Shown in pieces: positions 8,617 through 17,002 of a stretch of DNA of 37,446 nucleotides. Both the position numbers and the translations under genes were made by a program. This stretch comes from an uncultured Bacteroides sp. GTDB lineage: Bacteria; Bacteroidota; Bacteroidia; Bacteroidales; Bacteroidaceae. Location: positions 1-37,446 of the forward strand of contig NZ_CABUHK010000057.1 of the NCBI RefSeq assembly GCF_902491285.1, read 5' to 3'. Positions within the stretch are counted from its first letter, which is position 1. Each line of letters opens with the position of its first letter. The notes beneath the pieces were generated by a model. It had not been told where the DNA came from. It saw only the letters and a list, made by a program, of their open reading frames with translations, and made no database searches.

Positions 8617-8653
8617 TAAAGCATAGCTTTAAAGGTCACAAAGCTACGCTTTA
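8617..8653. repeat. 14-bp inverted repeat between capsule operon and manC
   Basis: Arm 8617-8630 (TAAAGCATAGCTTT) faces 8640-8653 (AAAGCTACGCTTTA) across a 9-nt loop. The single mismatch is A-C if transcribed rightward but a tolerated G-U if transcribed leftward, so the fold is complete only in minus-strand RNA. Each arm is itself nearly palindromic. No T-run follows, so it is not a textbook terminator; a second stop signal, an RNA-stability element or a protein-binding site are the options. Confidence 0.5.
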
Positions 8654-8698
8654 TGTTTATCTCTTATTCGTACTCCTGTTTCCGTCTTTGCTTGCTAT

Positions 8699-8736
8699 AA
8701 AAAATATATCAACGATCTTCGCAGACAGTTGATATA
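8699..8736 (-). terminator. Probable terminator of the capsule operon
   Basis: On the minus strand a perfect 9-bp stem (8728-8736 with 8705-8713, reading TATATCAAC...GTTGATATA) with a 14-nt loop is followed at once by six T (8699-8704). The stem is AT-rich, so termination may be partial, letting some transcripts reach manC. Confidence 0.5.
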
Positions 8737-8750
8737 AAAGGAAATCACAC

Positions 8751-8933
8751 CGGCTTTTAGCCGACATGAGGGCGTGGACCAGGAACATACCGCTGTACGT
8801 TTCCTGACCTACAAAATGTAGGGTTCTTCATGTGTGTAGCATGAAGTTAGGGACCTACATATTCCATCTCACTTTGTGTAAAAGTATTAAAAGCACTTTA
8901 TGTCATATCGACCTGTATATATCAGAATACAGG
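8751..8933 (-). other. Cluster of hairpins in the capsule operon 3' region
   Basis: No gene is visible between 8502 and 8962. This part holds a run of short perfect stems: CGGCT/AGCCG (8751-8763), CAGGAA/TTCCTG (8780-8806), CCTACA/TGTAGG with a 3-nt loop (8808-8822), CTTCATG/CATGAAG with a 7-nt loop (8826-8846), and CCTGTAT/ATACAGG (8912-8933). A second CCTACA at 8854-8859 can pair with the same TGTAGG at 8817-8822, enclosing the CTTCATG hairpin, so two folds compete. All are seen directly. Whether the transcript is a 3' UTR, a processed RNA or only degraded sequence is unknown. Confidence 0.45.
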
Positions 8934-8962
8934 CAGAGATATAATGTCTATTTATTCAGCAT

Positions 8963-11383
8963 TTATTCTTTATCTCCATGATTTTCTCCATAGCCGTAAC
9001 CGTAGCCATAACGTTTGCCATAACCACAGTACTTACCATATTTGCCATAACCATAATAATAGCCGTATTTTCTTCTCTTCAAATCCAAACCATTAATAGT
9101 AATGCAGAGATTAGGCAATTTATTATTCTCGGCAAGCTCGTTGATTAAAGTAAACTCTGCCTTACGGGTGTAATCAGCACGACAGACATAGACGGATAAA
9201 TCAGCTACACGTCCGATAAGCAACGTATCAGTTACCATACCTACCGGAGCCGTATCCAATATCACATAATCAAAATTCTTCTTCAATGTCTCAATAGCCT
9301 TCTCCAATCCGTCACGAGCCAATAACTCTGTCGGATTAGGCGGAACGGTTCCGCCGGGAAGAATGAACAGGTTCTTGTTTATGTCAGAAGGCTGTACCAA
9401 GTCCATCAGATTCGTGGTTGGATTAGTCAGATATTGAGTTATACCATGTTCTTTTCGAGAAAGATTGAATACTTTATTCAGTCCCGGTTTACGAATATCA
9501 AGACCGACTATTACTACTTTCTTTCCTAATAAAGAAAGGCTGATAGCTAAATTGGCAGATATAAAAGACTTTCCTTCACCACTAATGGTAGAAGTTACCA
9601 AAATTACATTCTTACCATTCTCAAGCATAAACTGAAGATTGGTACGGATATTTCGGAAGGTCTCGCTCATGAGATTGTTCTTATTCTCAAAGACGGCAAT
9701 AGATCCAGACTTTTCATCTGCTAATGGAATATCACCGACAACAGGAAGCAATGTCAGTTTTTCAACATCCCCCCTACCTTCAATCTTGAACTTAGTTAAT
9801 CCAATCAGATAGATAATACCTACCGGAAGCCCCATTCCTACAACAAAAGCAGCCAAATAAATCATCATTCGCTTAGGAGAGACAGGCTTATCATCCGCTA
9901 ATGCCTCATCAATAGTCTTGGCATTATTTGCAGTAGCCGCCAAAGTTATGGCATTTTCTTCACGTTTTTGAAGTAACATCAGATAAAGTCCCGCTTTGAT
10001 TTCCTGCTGACGGGCGATGCTGACAAACTGACGCTCCTGAGTAGGAGCATCATTAATACGACGAGAATAACGATTCGCTTCACGAGCTAAATCATCTTTT
10101 GTAATTTGCAATCCTTTCAATGTAGCATCCAATGTAGCTTGCACATTGCTGCGCATTGCTCGAATACTAGTATCCAAATTCACGATGGTCGGATTATTCT
10201 CTGTCGATGTACGTAGTAAGCGCTTTCTCTCAACCAACATTTGATTATATCGGTCTATCGCGCCAGCCGATGCGGCATCTTGGAGTCCAATATTACTAGG
10301 CAAAACCTCATATTCATTACCTTTCATATAGCGTTGCAAGTCCATCACCAAATTAATTTGAGTCTGATTTTCTACGCGCTTCTTTTCATATTCCGCATTA
10401 CCCGTTAATGCAATCTGAGCTTCACTTGTCAAGTCAGTAATGCCAGCAGTACGCTTGAAGTTCTCCAGATCCTGTTCTGTACTTCCTAACTCCTTAGAAA
10501 TAATGCCAATACGTTCATTTATAAATTCCGCAGTCTTTTGTGCCACTTCATTTTTATCATTATTAGTATTGATATTATACATCTCAAGCAACTTATTGAT
10601 AAAGTCTTTTCCGCGTTGTGTATTTGAATTCTTTAGCGAAAGCACAGCAACTGAAGTAGTCTTTGAAGTAGGAGCTATTGACAAAGCTTCACTATATCTT
10701 TTTGCTACAGACATCGGGCGACTTATAAAGGCTTTAATATGTCGTTCCCCCTCTTCTCCTTTCTGTAGATTCACTGCCAATGTATCTTTATTTTCAAAAA
10801 AAGCAATTGTACCTTCATCTGTTGGGAATACAGCAGGCAACTTATCAAATCGCTTCTGATACTCTTTGTCTCCTACTGTTATTAAGACATCTATCATTCC
10901 ATTCGCCGATAAGGTCATTCTTACCTCCATCGTTTCTGGAAGTTTTTCAGCCTCCTGCGGCGTCAGACTTACTAGCACGGGAGAAGTACGATAAAGTTCT
11001 TTTCCCGGAAATGCATCTTCATCCTTATAAGTCACAAATAAGTTCAACTGATTCACAACTTCACGAGCCAACGATTTAGACCGTAATACTTCTATTTCAT
11101 TATCTATATTTTTGGATGATGACATAAAACCATCAAGCCCCATTCTTTCAAGTTCGGAACTCATACTTTTTCCACCACCTTTTTCTTCATCTTTTATCAG
11201 AACAGTAGCAGAAATATCATAAACAGGAGTTGCTATATGCAAATATACCCATGCAAAGATTATACATACTATTACTGAAATAAAAAACCATGGCCAATGA
11301 ATTAAGTAACGAAAAAGAATCTCTTGAATATTAACCTGCTCTTCAACCTGTCCATTGTACCTTTCCTTATTTTCCTCCAACAT
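8963..11383 (-). CDS. wzc: Wzc-type chain-length regulator with BY-kinase domain
   Basis: Inner-membrane polysaccharide co-polymerase that controls capsule chain length and export; 806 aa, a Wzz domain fused to a bacterial tyrosine kinase. A membrane segment at about 31-50 precedes the periplasmic Wzz domain, with long coiled helices around 285-460; a second membrane segment spans about 506-528. The kinase has Walker A SGEGKS (601-606), Walker A' VVIVGLDIRKP (623-633, the first Asp of the usual DxD replaced by Gly) and Walker B VILDTAP (707-713). The C-terminal tail has 12 tyrosines between 773 and 798, the expected autophosphorylation cluster. It is the last gene of the capsule operon, 10 bp after wza. 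No Wzb-type phosphatase is nearby. Confidence 0.93.
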   Translation of the reverse strand: MLEENKERYNGQVEEQVNIQEILFRYLIHWPWFFISVIVCIIFAWVYLHIATPVYDISATVLIKDEEKGGGKSMSSELERMGLDGFMSSSKNIDNEIEVLRSKSLAREVVNQLNLFVTYKDEDAFPGKELYRTSPVLVSLTPQEAEKLPETMEVRMTLSANGMIDVLITVGDKEYQKRFDKLPAVFPTDEGTIAFFENKDTLAVNLQKGEEGERHIKAFISRPMSVAKRYSEALSIAPTSKTTSVAVLSLKNSNTQRGKDFINKLLEMYNINTNNDKNEVAQKTAEFINERIGIISKELGSTEQDLENFKRTAGITDLTSEAQIALTGNAEYEKKRVENQTQINLVMDLQRYMKGNEYEVLPSNIGLQDAASAGAIDRYNQMLVERKRLLRTSTENNPTIVNLDTSIRAMRSNVQATLDATLKGLQITKDDLAREANRYSRRINDAPTQERQFVSIARQQEIKAGLYLMLLQKREENAITLAATANNAKTIDEALADDKPVSPKRMMIYLAAFVVGMGLPVGIIYLIGLTKFKIEGRGDVEKLTLLPVVGDIPLADEKSGSIAVFENKNNLMSETFRNIRTNLQFMLENGKNVILVTSTISGEGKSFISANLAISLSLLGKKVVIVGLDIRKPGLNKVFNLSRKEHGITQYLTNPTTNLMDLVQPSDINKNLFILPGGTVPPNPTELLARDGLEKAIETLKKNFDYVILDTAPVGMVTDTLLIGRVADLSVYVCRADYTRKAEFTLINELAENNKLPNLCITINGLDLKRRKYGYYYGYGKYGKYCGYGKRYGYGYGYGENHGDKE

Positions 11384-11393
11384 AATAGATTTA

Positions 11394-12200
11394 TTATTTT
11401 AAAATTGTTACCAACAGACTCGCTAACGACACTAATATAGAAGTAGCAGAAAACCAAAGACTTGTACTATTGCCAATATCCGAATTACGAGCTTTCGCTT
11501 TGTTAGGAGTTACATAGACTATATCATTTTGTTGTAACCAATAATAAGGCGATAAAATTGTCTCCGCTTTATTAAGATCAAGAGTTATAATCTGCTGCTT
11601 ACCGTTGGCATCCTCACGAATCAATTTCACATTATCGCGAAGCCCATATACCGTCATATCACCTGCCATAGCTAATGCCTCCAATAAATTCACTTTTTCA
11701 TTATTAATAGTAAATATACCTGGACGAGTAACTTCACCAATTACAGAAATTTTATAATTCACCATACGTACAGTAACAATTGGAGTTTCTTTGATGTAAG
11801 GTTTCAGTTTTTCTACAATTAACTGTTCAGCATCCTTTTTAGTCAATCCACCTAATTGTAATTTACCCAATACGGGAAAATCTACAGTACCTTTATTACT
11901 AACCAAATAAGTTTGTAAGGAAGGTTGAGATGTTATGTAATTATTAACATTATCAATATTATTAGGTCCTGCTACTGTTAAATTAAATGGTATTGCTAAC
12001 TCCGGGCTTGTACATGATACCACAATAGTCAACAAATCTTTCGGCATGATTTCTGCATCATACATCTTCTCTTGTTGGGATACCTGTTCAATAATTTCCG
12101 AGTTCTGTAAATAAGGAACTTTTTTGTATGACTGACAAGAGGTTACTACCAATCCTAATGCCACAAAAATAAGAATCTCATGTAATCTTCCCATATTCAT
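11394..12200 (-). CDS. wza: Wza-type outer-membrane polysaccharide export lipoprotein
   Basis: Outer-membrane export channel for the capsule, 268 aa. The signal peptide ends in a lipobox (VTSC at about residue 22). The polysaccharide export domain starts with YDAEIMPKDLLTIVVSC, and a SLBB domain follows (SVIGEVTRPGIFTINNEKVNLLEALAMAGD). The last about 25 residues are hydrophobic (SLWFSATSILVSLASLLVTIL), in place of the amphipathic helix of E. coli Wza; shorter Wza proteins with such ends are usual in Bacteroidetes. It lies 10 bp before wzc, its functional partner, and 19 bp after the WbuC-like gene. The start could also be the ATG two codons in. Confidence 0.9.
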   Translation of the reverse strand: MNMGRLHEILIFVALGLVVTSCQSYKKVPYLQNSEIIEQVSQQEKMYDAEIMPKDLLTIVVSCTSPELAIPFNLTVAGPNNIDNVNNYITSQPSLQTYLVSNKGTVDFPVLGKLQLGGLTKKDAEQLIVEKLKPYIKETPIVTVRMVNYKISVIGEVTRPGIFTINNEKVNLLEALAMAGDMTVYGLRDNVKLIREDANGKQQIITLDLNKAETILSPYYWLQQNDIVYVTPNKAKARNSDIGNSTSLWFSATSILVSLASLLVTILK

Positions 12201-12219
12201 TTTTTGTATTTATAATTAT

Positions 12220-12615
12220 CTATTTCAACAAATTTTCAGGTTTAAGTGGTATATACGGACCATCTTTTACTTCCATTATTATTGTATCATTTTCAATCAC
12301 GTTTAATGTATGCCATTGTCCCTGCGGTATATGTATTCCATATTTCCCATCCAAAGGATTCAATTCACAACTCTCTGTAATTTGCTTATTGTCATCATAA
12401 AAAAGAACTGTGATTCGTCCTCTTAATACAACATATGTTTCCGCGGTATGCATATGACGATGTATTGGAAGTTCTGTTCCAGGTTCCATTGCATTTAATA
12501 ATCGCTGCGCCTTTGCATCCAAACTATCATGTAAATTGTAATTCATACGAAGACGCGGATTTTTCTTAGCCTGTTCACAGACCTTATCAAGTAATTCTTT
12601 ATCAATTAATTCCAT
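12220..12615 (-). CDS. WbuC-family cupin-fold protein
   Basis: Small cytoplasmic cupin of 131 aa. The metal-binding pattern is visible as PIHRHMHTAETYVVLRG (His, His and Glu of cupin motif 1), with a second motif around HIPQGQWHTLNV. The N-terminal DKELLDKVCEQAKKNPRLRMNYNLHDSLDAKAQRLLNAMEPGT region is characteristic of WbuC proteins found in O-antigen and capsule clusters. The biochemical function of WbuC is not established to my knowledge; sugar isomerisation, modification or metal-dependent regulation are guesses. It lies between the glycosyltransferases and wza in the operon. Confidence 0.82.
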   Translation of the reverse strand: MELIDKELLDKVCEQAKKNPRLRMNYNLHDSLDAKAQRLLNAMEPGTELPIHRHMHTAETYVVLRGRITVLFYDDNKQITESCELNPLDGKYGIHIPQGQWHTLNVIENDTIIMEVKDGPYIPLKPENLLK

Positions 12616-12651
12616 AATTTGTATCTTAGAATATTTCCAAAACTTAGAGAA

Positions 12652-13761
12652 CTATTTAACCCCAATGGAAGATAAGTAACCTATATATTTCTGGGTCACT
12701 TTATCCCATGTATAATTCTGAAAAACATTATTATAATTAACTTCCCAATAATTCATTATTTCTTGTCGATTATTAATACAATCGTTAAAAGCATTCAGCA
12801 AATCATTTACATTTTCAGGCCTCACCCATATTGCATTGTCCAAAAGCAACTCTCGGTTACCTTCTATGTCAGATGCTATAATAGGTAATTTATAACTCAT
12901 AGCCTCTAACAATGCAATAGATAAACCTTCAGTAGTTGATATTAAACAATATGCATATGCATTACTGAGCAATGTAGTTTTATCATAATTATACACTGCT
13001 CCAGTAAATACAATATTTGCGCTCCCCGTTGCTTTGTTGTGCAAATAATCAACAAAGTCTGGTTCGATAGTATTAGTTCCTGCAATAACAAGTTTATACT
13101 TCTGCGTATTTAACCTTTTAAATCCATCAATTAAATAATCAACATTTTTTTCTTTCGACAAGCGTCCCAAAAAAAGAAAATATTTACATCGTTCCAACGA
13201 ATATTTTTCTAAAATATCTGTCTCTACTTCTTTACCACTCGGCATATTTACCGCCGTTGGAATTGTAGTTGTCATGACATTATATTTATTCTTAAAATAG
13301 TGCGTTTGGTTATCGCTACACATTATCAAATGTTGATTAATATGTGCTGTTATACGTTCCATCAACTTTAACACCTTTTGTTGACGGGATGAATATTTAC
13401 TATGCATCCATTCTAGACCATGCCCTTGCATCAAAGATTTAATACCCAATAGTCGAGGTATAAAGCTCCACATAGAAGGTGGCCATGCATTATAATGAAT
13501 TACACTTATATTTTTTTCTTTAATTAAAGTCCTAATTGTAGCTTTCAATCCAACCCACGGTTTACATATCAAATTACTTTTAAAGCCTTTCATGAATATG
13601 ACTTTAATTCCCTCAATATATTCAATCGAGTTGTGATCACTTTCACAATAAACAACTACTTCATGTCCTAATTTAATTAAATGGACAGATAAATTGTACA
13701 TATAGGATTCTATTCCCCCTAAAGAACGAATATCTCGCCCTCCAATAAAAACTATTTTCAT
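12652..13761 (-). CDS. GT4-like glycosyltransferase
   Basis: Probable capsule glycosyltransferase of the GT-B fold, 369 aa, acting on the lipid-linked repeat unit at the inner face of the membrane. The N-terminus (MKIVFIGGRDIRSLGGIESYMYNL) has the glycine-rich acceptor-side loop of GT4 enzymes. The C-terminal half has FLFLGRLSKEKNVDYLIDGF and the donor-binding ExxxE region STTEGLSIALLEAMSYKLPIIAS. Codon use is strongly AT-rich like its neighbours. It starts 9 bp after the preceding GT stop. Donor and acceptor cannot be predicted. Confidence 0.85.
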   Translation of the reverse strand: MKIVFIGGRDIRSLGGIESYMYNLSVHLIKLGHEVVVYCESDHNSIEYIEGIKVIFMKGFKSNLICKPWVGLKATIRTLIKEKNISVIHYNAWPPSMWSFIPRLLGIKSLMQGHGLEWMHSKYSSRQQKVLKLMERITAHINQHLIMCSDNQTHYFKNKYNVMTTTIPTAVNMPSGKEVETDILEKYSLERCKYFLFLGRLSKEKNVDYLIDGFKRLNTQKYKLVIAGTNTIEPDFVDYLHNKATGSANIVFTGAVYNYDKTTLLSNAYAYCLISTTEGLSIALLEAMSYKLPIIASDIEGNRELLLDNAIWVRPENVNDLLNAFNDCINNRQEIMNYWEVNYNNVFQNYTWDKVTQKYIGYLSSIGVK

Positions 13762-13770
13762 CGATAAAAA

Positions 13771-14841
13771 TTAAATGGACAACAATTGATTATAACGTTC
13801 TGAGAAGGTTTCTAAAGAATATTGATTGTGTAACAATGTATTTCCTTTCGTACCCAAAGTCTGACGCATATTTGCATTATCAATAAGCAATGATAAGGAA
13901 TGTGCCATTCCTTCATAATCTCCAACTTTGTGTAAAAAGCCATTTATATTATTTTGAATTAAATAGGAATTATCTCCCACATTTGTACAAACAACAGGCA
14001 AGCTCCAATTAAGAGCTTCCATTATCGAATTGCTTGTTCCTTCATATAGACTTGTTGACAAGTATAAATCGGCTTCATAAAGTAATTCGGGAATATTTGA
14101 AGGGGTAATTAATATCTCTGTAAAATCAGTAATTTCATATTTACTAACCCATTGACGAATTACCTCTTCCAACTCTCCATATCCCACAATTATAAAATGA
14201 AAATCAGTAGTACGTTTTCTAAGTGTAGCAATCGTTTTTATAGCAGTAAGATAATCTTTTTGTTGAACGAACCGACCAACAGTTATTATCTTTTTTACTT
14301 TCTTATCCAAACGAAACATCGGAGCAGATATATTTGTGAAACAATTTGGAATAACAATACTTTTTTCTTTCTTAAATCCTCTTTCTACAAAGTATTCCAA
14401 ACCAGAATAACAATTAAATATAGTCAAAGTAGAAATATAATTATGAACTACTTTTTCTAATAAATATTTTCCGTAAGGTAATTGAGAGTTTCTAATTCCA
14501 CCATAAATATTTCTGACGCCTACAATCTTTTCTGTAACACCGCAAATAATATCGCAATATGAAAGGTAATTAAAAACAGTATCAATTGAATTGTCTCTTA
14601 GTATTTTCCGTAAACCTAATATTCTTTTAATAATATTACCTTCTAACGAATGTAATATTACATGACCAGGTGCATTCTTCAGAATAGCAATATTACTTTG
14701 AGCAGCATTGCTATAACCACTTACTGATATAAAATGTACCTCACACAAATTAGATAAAACTGAAGCCAACAATGTAGCTTGTTTTTCAGCTCCACCTGAT
14801 TTTATTGTAGGGATAGTAATTGCAACTTTAAGCATAATCAT
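13771..14841 (-). CDS. GT4-like glycosyltransferase
   Basis: Second of two adjacent GT-B glycosyltransferases, 356 aa. IPTIKSGGAEKQATLLASVL at the N-terminus resembles the GGAE loop of GT4 enzymes such as hexosamine transferases. Further on are ITVGRFVQQKDYLTAIKTIA and STSLYEGTSNSIMEALNWSLPVVCTNVGD, with the ExxxxxxxE donor motif. It lies 4 bp after the acyltransferase stop codon; an ATG two codons downstream (14835) is an alternative start. Specific linkage unknown. Confidence 0.85.
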   Translation of the reverse strand: MIMLKVAITIPTIKSGGAEKQATLLASVLSNLCEVHFISVSGYSNAAQSNIAILKNAPGHVILHSLEGNIIKRILGLRKILRDNSIDTVFNYLSYCDIICGVTEKIVGVRNIYGGIRNSQLPYGKYLLEKVVHNYISTLTIFNCYSGLEYFVERGFKKEKSIVIPNCFTNISAPMFRLDKKVKKIITVGRFVQQKDYLTAIKTIATLRKRTTDFHFIIVGYGELEEVIRQWVSKYEITDFTEILITPSNIPELLYEADLYLSTSLYEGTSNSIMEALNWSLPVVCTNVGDNSYLIQNNINGFLHKVGDYEGMAHSLSLLIDNANMRQTLGTKGNTLLHNQYSLETFSERYNQLLSI

Positions 14842-14845
14842 GATA

Positions 14846-15298
14846 TTATCGAGCTCGCTCTTTCACAAATTTTGCCGGATTGCCAGCCCAAACTTGATAT
14901 GGTGGAATATCCTTAGTCACTATAGATCCAGCACCTATTAGAGCCCCTTTACCTATTGTTACGGAATTACAAATAATGGTATTCATTCCTATAAATACAT
15001 CATCTTCAATTACCACTTTACCCATTCTAAAATTTCGACCAGGTTTTGAAGAAATAATAAAATGAGTTAGAATTTTTGTACCCTCTGTTAAGGTAACGCC
15101 ATTACCTATTGTTACCAATTCCGGAGCCACAGTATCTATTGATACTCCTTTATATACGAAACACTGAACTTTCTTATGAGCGAATTTCACCCCACCTAAT
15201 TTAAGAAAAAGCCATCTATGATGTCCTCTCATAGGCAAATGAGACATTGATAAAAAACAATAATGTATCAATCTCTTTAATGAAAAATATTTCAACAT
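14846..15298 (-). CDS. Left-handed beta-helix acyltransferase
   Basis: Hexapeptide-repeat transferase of 150 aa, likely an O-acetyltransferase decorating the capsule repeat unit with acetyl-CoA as donor. Repeats appear as ELVTIGNGVTLTEGTKILTHF, GKVVIEDDVFIGMNTIICNSVTIGKGALIGAGSIVTKDIPPYQVWAGNPAKFV; the last part is the standard end of the LbH O-acetyltransferase group. The His usually used as base could be the one in KILTHF. It lies directly after a second LbH enzyme (10-bp gap). Confidence 0.85.
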   Translation of the reverse strand: MLKYFSLKRLIHYCFLSMSHLPMRGHHRWLFLKLGGVKFAHKKVQCFVYKGVSIDTVAPELVTIGNGVTLTEGTKILTHFIISSKPGRNFRMGKVVIEDDVFIGMNTIICNSVTIGKGALIGAGSIVTKDIPPYQVWAGNPAKFVKERAR

Positions 15299-15308
15299 AG
15301 TTACTTAT

Positions 15309-15836
15309 TTAATTAAATTCCGGCTTAGTTATAAACTTGTCATCTTTCATATTCTGTAAATATCTTCTCTTATCGTTCCATCCAAGTTTTGCCGTACCTA
15401 TATCGTATCTCATCATACGAACCGCATAATCAGCAGTCGTTCCTATAATTTTTGCAGGATTGCCAGCTACAATTGTATAAGCCGGAACTGACTTAGTAAC
15501 AATAGCCCCTGCTGCCACTAAAGCCCCTTCGCCAATTGTAACCCCGGGCATTATTTGTGAACCACTTCCTATATACGCCCAATCTTTAACTTCTATTTTT
15601 CCAAAGCAATCGAAAGTGGGATTATTCTTACGAAGAATATTTCCACCACCATGAGTATGAAAAGAGCACCCAGATGTTATTTGACAATTATTGCCTATTG
15701 TTATCAGGTACGGTTCACTAGACCAATTTTTAGTACAAATTAAAGTGTTATATCCGATTTTTACTCCCAAAAGTTTTGCATAAATCTTAGATGGCAAAAA
15801 ACGAAAAAACTTTGATAGCAATAAATAAAAAATCAT
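15309..15836 (-). CDS. Left-handed beta-helix acyltransferase
   Basis: Second hexapeptide-repeat acyltransferase, 175 aa. The helix runs from about residue 25 ([13 protein letters not shown]) through [23 protein letters not shown] and [54 protein letters not shown] carries the likely catalytic His. The C-terminal extension after the helix ([24 protein letters not shown]) is absent from its neighbour, so the two are not simple duplicates. Likely an O- or N-acetyltransferase for one of the capsule sugars; acceptor unknown. Confidence 0.83.
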   Translation of the reverse strand: MIFYLLLSKFFRFLPSKIYAKLLGVKIGYNTLICTKNWSSEPYLITIGNNCQITSGCSFHTHGGGNILRKNNPTFDCFGKIEVKDWAYIGSGSQIMPGVTIGEGALVAAGAIVTKSVPAYTIVAGNPAKIIGTTADYAVRMMRYDIGTAKLGWNDKRRYLQNMKDDKFITKPEFN

Positions 15837-15844
15837 ATATATTA

Positions 15845-16975
15845 TTATTGGTTAATGATACGTTGCATAAATGCCAATGCTCTCAGAGATTGAATTTTAC
15901 TAGAAAAATCATTTTTTATTAGAAGTCCAGCTCTTTCTCCTATTTGTTTCGATTCTATTGGATGTTCCTCCACCCACAATAATTTTTCAGCAAAATCTTT
16001 CGGATTATCGGGTATAGAAAAGATACAATTAACTTTATCTTGCAGAAATTTATCTATTTCACCAACACGAGTTACAACTACCGGATTTCCTGTTGACAAA
16101 TACTCACCCAATTTAGTTGGAAAACCATATTGAGCTTGTTTATTATTTGGACGAGCTAACGCTAATATGGAAGCATTTTTCAATAAAGCAGGAATATCAT
16201 CAGGAGAAATATGACCTGTAAAAATCACATCATCATTAAGATTTAAAGAGTCAACAATAGAATATAATTGATGAACAACTTGTTTTAAATGACTATCGCC
16301 TATCAACATTAATTTATACTCAGGAAACTGTTTATGAAAAATATGAAAAGCTCTAATTAAGTCATCCACACCATCTTTGTGGACAGTTAATGCTCCACAA
16401 TAAGCAATGTATTTTGTTTTATTCATAACCGGAATGCCTTCGAATCTCTCTGAATCGACAAACATATTTATTATCTCAATATTTTTTACACCCCTTCTAT
16501 GAAACTCAGATCTCAGAGATTCTGATATAACAAAAAGACCTTTTGCATATTTTACCATAAATAACTGTATGGTCTCACATATCTTATATATAAGTCCACC
16601 GTTCTGATAATATGGTGCCTCGGTGCGTTCATAAAAAACATTATATTTTTCTTTAGGTAACATAAATCCCCAAACTGGTAACCCATATATATGAACTGCA
16701 GTTTCACTATCTACATATGTTTCTTTTATAGTCTTTACGACTTTTCGATAGACACTTATTCGTCCCCATAATTTAGAATATGTAGAATTTTCTCGATAAA
16801 TAATTGTTTTAATACCATCTCCTAAATCCCACTGAAAATTTTCAAGTGAACGGCAAATAATAAGAACTTCTTTTCCAGCCGCGGCATACCCCTTAGCATA
16901 AGCTATCAAACGGTTTGTTGCCGCAGAGCCTGAATACCAAATTCCCACAAGTATTATTTTATTTAGATGTTGCAT
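15845..16975 (-). CDS. GT4-like glycosyltransferase
   Basis: Capsule glycosyltransferase of about 376 aa. I start at the ATG at 16975 ([26 protein letters not shown]); the frame extends to a TTG at 16999, but those eight residues look like leader. The C-terminal half has [22 protein letters not shown] and [27 protein letters not shown]. Its N-terminal [19 protein letters not shown] and C-terminal FPTKLGEYL motifs closely parallel the GT at 22891-24093, so the two are paralogues. It lies 27 bp after the UDP-glucuronate epimerase gene. Confidence 0.86.
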   Translation of the reverse strand: MQHLNKIILVGIWYSGSAATNRLIAYAKGYAAAGKEVLIICRSLENFQWDLGDGIKTIIYRENSTYSKLWGRISVYRKVVKTIKETYVDSETAVHIYGLPVWGFMLPKEKYNVFYERTEAPYYQNGGLIYKICETIQLFMVKYAKGLFVISESLRSEFHRRGVKNIEIINMFVDSERFEGIPVMNKTKYIAYCGALTVHKDGVDDLIRAFHIFHKQFPEYKLMLIGDSHLKQVVHQLYSIVDSLNLNDDVIFTGHISPDDIPALLKNASILALARPNNKQAQYGFPTKLGEYLSTGNPVVVTRVGEIDKFLQDKVNCIFSIPDNPKDFAEKLLWVEEHPIESKQIGERAGLLIKNDFSSKIQSLRALAFMQRIINQ

Positions 16976-17002
16976 ATTTACATAATAAAAGAAAAACAAT
17001 GA

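Noticed and set aside
8751..8933. CRISPR array or tRNA in the hairpin-rich gap
   Set aside because: The stems differ in sequence and spacing, no direct repeat unit recurs regularly, and no cloverleaf with a TTCGA-type T-loop is present.
16976..16999. TTG start for the glycosyltransferase ending at 15845
   Set aside because: The ATG at 16975 begins directly at the conserved fold and leaves a normal 27-bp gap after the epimerase gene.
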